Of a stretch of DNA of 64,000 bases, positions 58,521 through 64,000 are shown one piece after another (position 1 is the stretch's first letter; the number at the start of each line of letters is the position of its first letter). The translations under genes were made by a program, and so were the position numbers. The DNA comes from Streptosporangium pseudovulgare. Lineage in GTDB: Bacteria; Actinomycetota; Actinomycetes; Streptosporangiales; Streptosporangiaceae. Location of the stretch: positions 50,047-114,046 of the forward strand of contig NZ_BMQJ01000020.1 in assembly GCF_014648055.1 (NCBI RefSeq). The letters run 5' to 3'. The notes below the pieces were generated by a model. It made no database searches. It worked only from the letters and a program-made list of their open reading frames with translations, and was not told the DNA's origin.

Positions 58521-58904
58521 GTGGCGTATCAACATGTGTTGATGAGCGAGATCACTGAGGACTTCGAGAGCTTCCTTAAGCGGATCACTCAAAAGCTAGT
58601 CATCCGACTTGTCGCCACTGAAGGAAACGAACCGACTCTCATCAACCAGATCAACATGACAGCAAGATTGATCGGCCACTTCGAGCAGCATCAACGCACA
58701 CTCGTATCCCGTGGGACAAGTCGAGACGAGGAATCCCATCTGGACAAGATGCTTCACGGCGACGATCGCCCCGACCGCCCCTATACCTGGAAAGAAGTCG
58801 GACAAGCACTCGGTGTGAGCGGACAGGCAGCTCACCGTAAGTACGCGAGGAAGCCTTTAAATCCCGATGGCCATAGTCATGACGAGAGTTCTGCCTCCGA
58901 CTAG
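58521..58904 (+). CDS. Hypothetical protein with possible C-terminal HTH (cargo)
   Basis: 127 aa from GTG 58521 or 120 from ATG 58542 (MSEITEDFESFLKRI). Helical N-terminal part; residues 86-112 (RPYTWKEVGQALGVSGQAAH) look like a helix-turn-helix. Only plus-strand gene in this part of the element, and AT-richer than the flanks. May be a small DNA-binding regulator. Confidence 0.6.
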   Translation: MAYQHVLMSEITEDFESFLKRITQKLVIRLVATEGNEPTLINQINMTARLIGHFEQHQRTLVSRGTSRDEESHLDKMLHGDDRPDRPYTWKEVGQALGVSGQAAHRKYARKPLNPDGHSHDESSASD

Positions 58905-59089
58905 AGCGTCCTGGCTTCGGGATGATCATTGGAGGCCTGCTCGCTACCACCAGCGTATCAATGGCTGAGGGGCCTGCTCATCCCGTCTGCCATCGACCCG
59001 GAACAAGCCGGAGAGTCCTGGGAAGGGAACAGCGGGTCATAGGCCAGGGAAGATCGATTTTCGCCTTCACGGGAGCGTTGGAGGTCAAC

Positions 59090-59620
59090 CTACCGATTGC
59101 GGAAACCCATGTCTCGGAAGTTCGCGAGGAACAGCCCAAGGTCGGGGAGGTCCTCGAACTCTTCCCGGGCGAGGTAGTCAGCGGCCATGCGGCAGATGGA
59201 TTCATCCGGCGCCGGCGATACCCCGGCCTCGGCGCAGACCTCCTCGTACTGCTCCCGCGACATTCCTCGGGGGAAGCGGCGTTCCAGCTCCCGGCGCAAC
59301 TGCGCGCGCTCCTGGCGACGCTCGCGGATGATGCCCCAGCCGCGGGCAGAGGCGAGCTTCTTCGACACCGTCGCCACCACGCCGTCACCGGGTGGCCCGT
59401 GCGTGCGGCCACTGATCTCCGGGCTCACGCACTCGTCATCGCTCATGGGAACCAGGCCGAGAGCGGCGCACGCCCGTTCGTAGCCCTCCCGGCTCAGCCG
59501 GGACATGTCCTTCTCGCCGGAAGCCGCACGCGCTCGCGCCATGGCCGCGTTGACCTCCTGCCAGAACGGGTCGTCTCCGTCGCGCGGGTTCGCCGGCAGG
59601 GGATGCTCGGTAAGCGGCAT
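59090..59620 (-). CDS. Hypothetical protein with internal duplication (cargo)
   Basis: 176 aa from ATG 59620 (MPLTEHPLPANPRDGDDPFW; GGTGG upstream). Two related segments: LSREGYERACAALGLVPMSD (about 53-72) and MSREQYEEVCAEAGVSPAPD (about 120-139), each followed by E-x-h residues, joined by a basic helix (RERRQERAQLRRELERRF). No TM or known domain. A competing plus-strand frame over the same DNA is longer but lacks sense. Confidence 0.65.
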   Translation of the reverse strand: MPLTEHPLPANPRDGDDPFWQEVNAAMARARAASGEKDMSRLSREGYERACAALGLVPMSDDECVSPEISGRTHGPPGDGVVATVSKKLASARGWGIIRERRQERAQLRRELERRFPRGMSREQYEEVCAEAGVSPAPDESICRMAADYLAREEFEDLPDLGLFLANFRDMGFRNR

Positions 59621-60045
59621 GCGACCACCGTAGCCAGGAAGGCAATCTCCGCCCATACCTTCCAGTCCGAGCGCCTCTGCCGAAAGATGGTGGGGAAGCC
59701 CGGGGCGCCGGTTCGGCTTCTGCGGGATGTGTAGGGGTGATCTTCGGATTCACGGCCGCGCCGTACGACTCGGACCCTTCGCGGGTTGCAGTTCACCGCC
59801 GTACAGCCCCGTTCAGGGCAGACCAGCCGGGCGGGTTGGTCTAGGTGGAACCGATCGGGACGGTCGAGCCCCGAGCTGCTAATGCGGTTTGGGCGAAGAC
59901 ACCGGAGGCGTGCCCGCTGTGCGCCAGACACGCCGAGGTCGGCCAATAGCCGTTGGTTACGAGCAGAGACCCGCGGATCTCGCGGCCTACAAAGGAAACT
60001 CGTCTCCAAACAGGATAGCGCACTCTCGTACCCTTCCGCCGCGCG
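59621..60045. other. Gap without supported gene
   Basis: About 425 nt between two minus-strand cargo genes. Several frames are open in the GC-rich part but none has a ribosome binding site. CCCCGTTCAGGGC at 59811-59823 also occurs at 55482-55494. Otherwise nothing identified; promoter of the 176-aa gene must lie here. Confidence 0.5.
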
Positions 60046-60528
60046 TTACGAACCGGGATGAACGTCCACCTGCACGTACGCGTTGTAGCAGTAGCACGGC
60101 TCGGTTTTGATCGGCCGGTATTCGGGGAAGGTGGCTTCTCCGCGGCCGACGACCCGCCCCTTTCTGTCCCTGACGAGGGCTTGGACGTGCATGCGCGAGT
60201 AGTCGGTGGCCTCTCCAGGAAGATTGATGATGAAGACCTGGGCTCCGGCCGGCGTGCCGGTTCCGTGGGCAGGGGTGGAGGACCCGGACGAGTCGGGAAC
60301 GACCACTGCCCCTTCCCGGCAGAGGCCACGTGCGTCGCACAGTTCGTATGTGTGGCCGGATCTCACGATCGAGTGATGCGCGGTGAGCTCCACTCTGTTT
60401 CCCGGGCACGGCCCGCAGGAAGGTGGCTCTCCGCATCCGGACAGCACCGCCACCGTCACGGTCGCGCACACCAGCTTACGGAGTCTCAGCGGTTGCGACG
60501 CGGGCTTTCCTCGCCTTGCTGTGATCAC
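60046..60528 (-). CDS. Putative lipoprotein (cargo)
   Basis: 160 aa from GTG 60528, chosen because GGGAGGGAAGC lies just upstream. Type II signal peptide: basic RRGKPASQPLRLRK, hydrophobic VCATVTVAVLSG, lipobox LSGC. The mature part is Cys-rich near the start (CGEPPSCGPCPG) and later CDARGLC and CYCYNAYV; probably a secreted, disulfide-bonded beta-rich domain. Function unknown. Confidence 0.78.
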   Translation of the reverse strand: MITARRGKPASQPLRLRKLVCATVTVAVLSGCGEPPSCGPCPGNRVELTAHHSIVRSGHTYELCDARGLCREGAVVVPDSSGSSTPAHGTGTPAGAQVFIINLPGEATDYSRMHVQALVRDRKGRVVGRGEATFPEYRPIKTEPCYCYNAYVQVDVHPGS

Positions 60529-61048
60529 GCTTCCCTCCCGGAGGTACGTCGGCCCATCGTGGTGGCGTGTCGTTTTCACCTGGCCTACGTCTGAAGAAGA
60601 CCGGTGCCCCTCGCGGCTGCGGGCACGGGTCCACGCAGATGAAGAGACGCTAGGGCATGCGATCGACAACGTCGATATGGGCGTCTGTCAGCGGTTGAGC
60701 GCGCGTGGCTGGCCAGGGAGTGAAGCCCTGAAGCCTTGATCATTCCAAATTCGTTTCCGTTAAGGCCTACGAACCTGCATAGGTGCAGGTCAGACTCTTT
60801 TCGCAGCGGGTCTGTAAAACCGTCGGCACAGCCGACACAGGTTCAAGTCCTGCACCCGCCATCAGCCAAACTGGCAGCTCAGAGGCCCTATGGGGTCTCT
60901 TGTGCTGTTCCAGGCCGCGCAGTCGAACGCAGCCAGAAGTAGCCGCGCTTCATCGCTTGCGGGATGGATCACGGAGCGTTTCCCCAGGTTACGCAGGCGC
61001 GCTCAATTTAGGTCGCGCGCGGGTGATCATGCTGGATAGCCTCCATCC
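60529..61048. other. Gap holding a tRNA-like fragment
   Basis: 520 nt without a supported protein gene. The tRNA-Tyr-like segment at 60805-60861 is the only recognisable feature; short frames over it are noise. Confidence 0.55.
60805..60861 (+). tRNA. tRNA-Tyr-like 3' fragment (probably non-functional or an att remnant)
   Basis: Contains CGGGT-CTGTAAA-ACCG (tyrosine-type anticodon loop, GTA; stem needs one bulge). A long variable hairpin GTCGGC-ACA-GCCGAC and T-arm ACAGG-TTCAAGT-CCTG follow, then CACCCGCCA, including an encoded CCA. The 5' half does not fold: no matching acceptor strand or D-arm is found upstream. Looks like the 3' two-thirds of a class II tRNA-Tyr, the form left by integrases at attachment sites. 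Confidence 0.45.
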
Positions 61049-61303
61049 ATGGAGTTCGCGGTCGGTGTCCCAAGTCGGTGGGCGGTCAGGTTCCACTCAG
61101 GTGAGACCATTGAGCTAGGCGCCAACGGTTACACGGAGGCCGGTGGGTATCTGATCTTCGACGTCATGGTCAATGCCACGGCCGAGGAGAAAGGCGAGAT
61201 CGAACGTCTGTGGCAAGTTCGCTACGGCCCCCAGTGGACGGGATCGATCGTCGCCAAGATTCCCGCAGCAGCCGTTGCCGAAGTTTGGACCGCGGAATCT
61301 TGA
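61049..61303 (+). CDS. Small hypothetical protein (cargo)
   Basis: 84 aa from ATG 61049 (MEFAVGVPSRWAVRFHSGET). Beta-rich: IELGANGYTEAGGYLIFDVM, then a helix EEKGEIERLW, then SIVAKIPAAAVAEVW. No TM, no recognised family, no clear ribosome binding site. The next gene on the same strand starts 102 nt later. Confidence 0.6.
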   Translation: MEFAVGVPSRWAVRFHSGETIELGANGYTEAGGYLIFDVMVNATAEEKGEIERLWQVRYGPQWTGSIVAKIPAAAVAEVWTAES

Positions 61304-61405
61304 CCCTGGCAGGGAGCCCGGGTGCAGCTCGGGTTGTACGGCTCAGAAGTTGCGGTTATGGAAACGTCAGCCCGTGCCTGAGCTGTCAGCAGGCACAATC
61401 GGGTT

Positions 61406-62014
61406 GTGACCTCCCAGGACTCCCTCCTTCTGAAGGCGGCCCGTCTCTGTCCCGCTGACGCTCGGACTGAACTCGGCGTTGGCGTGGCCGAGGTGCTGGA
61501 GTACCTGAAGCACGACGAGTGGGAGATGGCCCTTCTCCTTCTCGAAGAACTCGGTGACGCTCATCCCCAGCCGCCGGAATTCTGGAGTCTGCTGGCCGAT
61601 GCCGCCCGCCTGATGTGGCTCAAGTCGGATGTCGCCTGGTGTGAATGGCGGCGCAGCGAGGCCCGTACCGGTGCCTTTCTGGCTGAGCTTCACCTGCTGC
61701 CCGCCGGGGAGGGAAGCCGTACAACGCCCATACCTGCCGGCGGATTGCTCCGGCCTATGTGGGATCTCGGCCACCGCACGCCTGAGGGCGAATCCCTACT
61801 CAGCATCGCCCGCCTATGGATTGAGGGCCGCGACTCCTTGAAGCCGGGAGGGAGCGCATCGGTGCGACTGCTTCCCCTCACCCCTGAACACTGGCGACAC
61901 CTCAAGCCGGGTGACGTGGTCACCATGCACGAGATGCGGCCACCCACCGGAACAGCGCGCATCGCGGAGGTCATGCCGCCTGTGGGATATATGCGGGATG
62001 ATCTTACTCGGTAG
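61406..62014 (+). CDS. Hypothetical protein at the right end of the AICE
   Basis: 202 aa from GTG 61406 (MTSQDSLLLKAARLCPADAR). First half helical (VLEYLKHDEWEMALLLLEEL). The end, VRLLPLTPEHWRHLKPGDVV plus TMHEMRPPTGTARIAEV, resembles the EF-Tu-domain-2-like small barrels seen in actinobacterial hypothetical proteins. Its last codons overlap the candidate integrase arm repeat at 61984. Function unknown. Confidence 0.72.
   Translation: MTSQDSLLLKAARLCPADARTELGVGVAEVLEYLKHDEWEMALLLLEELGDAHPQPPEFWSLLADAARLMWLKSDVAWCEWRRSEARTGAFLAELHLLPAGEGSRTTPIPAGGLLRPMWDLGHRTPEGESLLSIARLWIEGRDSLKPGGSASVRLLPLTPEHWRHLKPGDVVTMHEMRPPTGTARIAEVMPPVGYMRDDLTR
61984..62005 (+). repeat. Candidate integrase arm-site copy, right end
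   Basis: GGGATATATGCGGGATGATC plus TT, within the last codons of the 202-aa gene, 70 nt inside att copy 2. Near-identical to 62246-62270 and related to 45138-45163, all in the same orientation. Confidence 0.55.
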
Positions 62015-62074
62015 AGGCCGAGGGGAGTGCTTTCACCCAGGTGGGAGGGCATGTCGCCGCCGGGAACGCGGCCC

Positions 62075-62133
62075 TCTTGAAAACCGCTAGGGCCGGCGAC
62101 GGTCCTCGTGGGTTCGAATCCCACGCTCTCCGC
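62075..62133 (+). repeat. Attachment site copy 2
   Basis: Exact 59-nt copy of 44969-45027, containing the tRNA-Ser anticodon loop to 3' end without the 5' third of the gene. Beyond it, to about 62290, sequence resembles that beyond copy 1 (CGAAACGGCG, CTGACCAGGGGTTT, GGTCGGGCGCCGTTGGTCGT and GGGTGTGCAGCCGGATGCCG shared). Confidence 0.95.
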
Positions 62134-62325
62134 TCACCTCGCGAAACGGCGCCTGACCAGGGGTTTCCCTTTGGTCGGGCGCCGTTGGTCGTTTCGGGGG
62201 TGTGCAGCCGGATGCCGTTCTGAGCACCTCTCGGCCGGTGGTCGCGGGATATATGCGGGATGGATCTTGAGGCGTCCTCCCAGGCCGGGCACGAGAATCC
62301 TGCCCTGAGAGTCGGGAGGAGAGCC

Positions 62326-62805
62326 GTGGAGCATGCGGACTGGGACCGGGTACCGGGACCGACCTGGTACCACCCGGAGACCGCCCGAGCGGCGGTGGAA
62401 ACGCTGGCCCGGTCTGCGGACCCTCAGCAGGCCGCCCGTGCGCTGGCCGATCTTCGGTACGCGGTCACGAACGACCACGCCGGAACTCTCTATCCGGCCG
62501 CTGTCCCCGCGACGAGTGTGCTTCTGGAGGCGATCGAGGAACGACCGGGGCCGCCCAGGCAGGAGGCATTGGACGCGCTGCTGGACTGGTGGGGGTGCTT
62601 TCACCCCGAACCGGGCTTCGAGACCTATGAGGACCCGCTGACGGGAACTGCCGATCTCATCGAAGGCATCATGAGGAGCGTCCGTGATGCCGTGGACATG
62701 CTTCACCGAGTCGCTGACGACCCGCTCGGGGGTGGAGGGCATCGTTCCGGTGTGAGGTTGCTGCTGACCAGGCTCAACGACGGCTGGAGCACGGAGGCCG
62801 GCTGA
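62326..62805 (+). CDS. Hypothetical helical-repeat-like protein
   Basis: 159 aa from GTG 62326, preceded by GGGAGGAGAG (strong ribosome binding site). WDRVPGPTWYHPETARAAVE, then helix pairs: ARALADLRYAVTNDHAGTLY, ATSVLLEAIEERPGPPRQEA, and DALLDWWGCF. The helix-pair spacing resembles HEAT-like repeats, as in actinobacterial hypothetical proteins encoded near toxins or in mobile DNA. No family assigned. Inserted between the second att copy and the truncated integrase. Confidence 0.75.
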   Translation: MEHADWDRVPGPTWYHPETARAAVETLARSADPQQAARALADLRYAVTNDHAGTLYPAAVPATSVLLEAIEERPGPPRQEALDALLDWWGCFHPEPGFETYEDPLTGTADLIEGIMRSVRDAVDMLHRVADDPLGGGGHRSGVRLLLTRLNDGWSTEAG

Positions 62806-62894
62806 TGCGGAGGGGTGCCAGGTATCTGTAGCCGTGTTCAGGTGAAAAGGGAAGAGGCCCCGGCGTTCCCAAGGCCCCTTCGTGATGTGAATGA

Positions 62895-63494
62895 TCATGC
62901 AGCCAGTGCGTCCTCAATCCTGCGGTTGGAGATCTCTGCGCCACCGTCGATGCACTTGGCGTAGACCTTGAGCAGCACGTCCACCCCGTGCCCGGCTCGT
63001 TCGGCCACCTCCGGAGCGGCCACACCCGCGTTGAGCCAGAGCGAGACGGCCGCGTGTCGCAGGTCGTATGGCCGTGCCGCCAGGGACGAGGCGACCTGCT
63101 CGGGCGTCAGCGCCAGGTGACGGGCGGCCTTCCACGCCTCGCAGTAGGTGCCGATGGAGATCACCCCGCCGCGTGAGGTCCGGAACAGTCGGCCATCCTC
63201 GTGGGCGCCGAACTCGTCGACGTGCTCCCGAAGGATGGCCACCAGCTCCGGCGGGATCGGGACGGGACGCCCCTCCTCATCCGCCCGATGCTTCAACCCG
63301 CGGTCGTCATGAGCCGCACCCGAGTCGGTCCACTTCTTGTTGGCCTGCGGCTTGGACTTGGCGAGGACCAGCCGACCCCAACCGGTCGCCGGAAGGTGGC
63401 AGTCCTGGACCCGGAGGCCGAGCGCCTCAGCTGGGCGAAGGCCGGCGAAGTAGAGGCAGGCGAAGAACCCCCGCAGGTGCCGGCCCCGGTCAAG
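62895..63494 (-). pseudogene. Truncated integrase (C-terminal half) of a second AICE
   Basis: About 198 codons homologous to the C-terminal catalytic half of the intact integrase at 45236-46606, from LDRGRHLRGFFACLYFAGLR to the end, with catalytic GLRPAEALGLR, YDLRHAAVS, AGHGVDVLLKVY all kept. Roughly nine in ten residues agree by eye. At 63494 the coding homology stops abruptly at repeat A; the N-terminal 250 residues are absent and the upstream in-frame extension is unrelated Arg/Ala/Gly sequence. Confidence 0.9.
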
Positions 63495-63603
63495 GCGGCG
63501 GCGCGGCGCGCCGCCGCACGGCCCGCCGCCCGGACGCCGCCCGAGCGTGCGGCGTGGGCGCCGGTCTCGGCCGGCGACGGGACTGCGGGCCGCCCGCCGT
63601 ACC
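63491..63603. repeat. Dispersed repeat A, copy 2
   Basis: Begins TCAAGGCGGCGGCGCGGCGC at the exact truncation point of the integrase; similar to 54545-54690 in blocks (TGCGGC-TGGG-GCCGGTC-CGGCCG, GCCCGCCGTACC). Confidence 0.6.
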
Positions 63604-63669
63604 ACCCGCCCGCCGCACTGGGCCATCGGCCGCCGCATCGGGGCCGCACCACCGCCCACATACAGCCCT

Positions 63670-63741
63670 CACGATCGCCCGGTGATGGCTGGCCTTTCCG
63701 CGTGGTCGGGGGCGATCGACGATCCGGGACTTCGTTCCTCA
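63670..63741. repeat. Dispersed repeat B, copy 2 (hairpin)
   Basis: CACGATCGCC ... GGGGGCGATCGACG arms, then ATCCGGGACTTCGTTCCTCA; partner of 55450-55523. Here A and B are only about 65 nt apart and lie just beyond the stop of the TPR gene. Confidence 0.65.
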
Positions 63742-63749
63742 GCCTCGGA

Positions 63750-64000
63750 TCACCGCTCATCCCGAGCAGCCGTCAGATTGTTCCGCACGGTCACAGTAAG
63801 CGGGTGCTCCTCACCGAGGACGCGGATGCAGTCGGTGAGGGTCTGCTCGTACATGGGGATGGCGCGGGTGAGGTCTCCGGCTGATTCGTAGGCGCTGGCG
63901 AGGTTGTTGCGGCTGTTCAGGGTGTTGGGGTGGTCTGCGCCGAGGATGCGGATGCGGTCGGTGAGGGTCTGCTCGTGTAGGGGGATGGCGCGGGTGAGGT
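63750..64000 (-). CDS. Tetratricopeptide-repeat protein, C-terminal end (5' partial)
   Basis: Open to the right edge; stop at 63750-63752. Encodes two kinesin-light-chain-type 42-residue repeats. The first has LTRAIPLHEQTLTDRIRILG and HPNTLNSRNNLASAYESAGD; the second is LTRAIPMYEQTLTDCIRVLG and HPLTVTVRNNLTAARDER. These arrays usually end NB-ARC or other STAND-type signalling ATPases in actinomycetes, some of them defence proteins; the N-terminal part is outside the window. Confidence 0.88.
   Translation of the reverse strand, partial: LTRAIPLHEQTLTDRIRILGADHPNTLNSRNNLASAYESAGDLTRAIPMYEQTLTDCIRVLGEEHPLTVTVRNNLTAARDER

Larger units (their letters stand above)
44969..62133. mobile_element. Integrated actinomycete integrative and conjugative element (AICE, pSAM2 type), about 17.2 kb
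   Basis: Bounded by a perfect 59-bp direct repeat derived from tRNA-Ser. Contains the AICE core next to the tRNA: tyrosine integrase, xis, HUH-type replication initiator, FtsK-like transfer ATPase and Pra-like activator, all minus strand with 1-4 nt overlaps. AICEs excise, replicate by rolling circle and transfer double-stranded DNA with a single FtsK-like protein (established for pSAM2). Then follow a regulatory cassette (51046-54470) and cargo (54758-62014), partly AT-richer than the chromosome. All core genes look intact, so the element may be functional. Confidence 0.92.
62075..64000. mobile_element. Remnant of a second, tandem AICE in the same tRNA-Ser (left part, continues outside)
   Basis: After att copy 2 the int-proximal end of a related element begins again: conserved flank (62134-62290) and an integrase 3' part (62895-63494) close to the first element's int. 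It differs by a small gene inserted between att and int and by truncation of int at repeat A. No third att copy is visible in the window. Confidence 0.7.

Noticed and set aside
58922..59734. 270-aa plus-strand frame opposite the duplicated-motif protein
   Set aside because: Longer than the minus gene but rich in Arg/Pro/Leu shadows; the minus frame has a ribosome binding site and internal duplication.
60781..60861. A functional tRNA-Tyr at 60781-60861
   Set aside because: GGTGCAGG at the 5' side pairs with CCTGCACC but that uses part of the T-arm, and no D-arm can be drawn; treated as a fragment.
61406..62014. Assigning the 202-aa protein as a translation factor fragment
   Set aside because: Only a short barrel-like stretch resembles EF-Tu domain 2; no GTPase motifs.

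Overview
The window is very GC-rich, high-coding-density DNA from an actinomycete. Gene order in the first 13 kb is the conserved actinobacterial block beside oriC (known from Mycobacterium tuberculosis Rv0009-Rv0020c plus leuT): cyclophilin, crgA, class E sortase, pabA/trpG-type amidotransferase, then pknB-pknA-pbpA-rodA-pstP-fhaB-fhaA and tRNA-Leu. Protein style, with the proteasome activator Bpa and long Gly/Pro/Ala linkers, suggests the Streptosporangiaceae or a relative; the genus cannot be fixed from sequence alone.

Layout. 1-13 kb: cell-growth and cell-division signalling. The minus-strand operon fhaA to pknB (three 4-bp stop/start overlaps) couples Ser/Thr phosphorylation to peptidoglycan synthesis. 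13.5-17.7 kb: two CNNM/CorC-type membrane proteins divergent from an LCP wall-polymer ligase. 17.8-23.2 kb: GPP34, rhodanese, VOC, an MFS exporter, a TPP riboswitch driving the HMP transporter CytX, and an alkyl-DNA methyltransferase. 23.3-29.1 kb: a signalling cluster (PAS-GAF-PAS histidine kinase, RsbW-like ATPase, OmpR-type regulator with kinase, STAS antagonist). 29.1-35.4 kb: envelope glycan assembly (GT2, two GT-C polytopic glycosyltransferases, a phosphatase-like membrane protein). 35.6-44.7 kb: pheA, serS, cold-shock protein, HAD phosphatase, bpa, quinone oxidoreductase and a giant ParA/MinD-like ATPase, ending at tRNA-Ser(UGA).

45-62.1 kb is an integrated actinomycete integrative and conjugative element (AICE, pSAM2 type). 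A perfect 59-bp direct repeat of the 3' part of tRNA-Ser bounds it (44969-45027 and 62075-62133). Its core is int-xis-rep-67 aa-tra and a separate 90 aa-pra unit. Beside the core lies an unusual control cassette: a PP2C-like phosphatase, an HTH protein with an unassigned C-terminal domain, an RsbW-like ATPase and an XRE/DUF5753 regulator. Six copies of a 16-bp dyad, GTCTA-n6-TAGAC, sit in the control regions. Cargo includes a two-gene, visibly AT-richer operon of unknown function (55759-57943), several orphan small proteins, a lipoprotein and a tRNA-Tyr-like fragment. To the right of the second att copy the int-proximal sequence starts again, with a second, N-terminally truncated integrase (62895-63494). 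This indicates a tandem or decayed second element in the same tRNA, followed by the 3' end of a TPR-protein gene running off the window.

The strongest candidates for undescribed biology are the dyad-controlled regulatory cassette of the AICE and the two-gene AT-rich membrane/soluble pair. Gene starts were chosen from visible Shine-Dalgarno sequences, overlaps and family lengths; all homology statements are from recognition of motifs, not searches.
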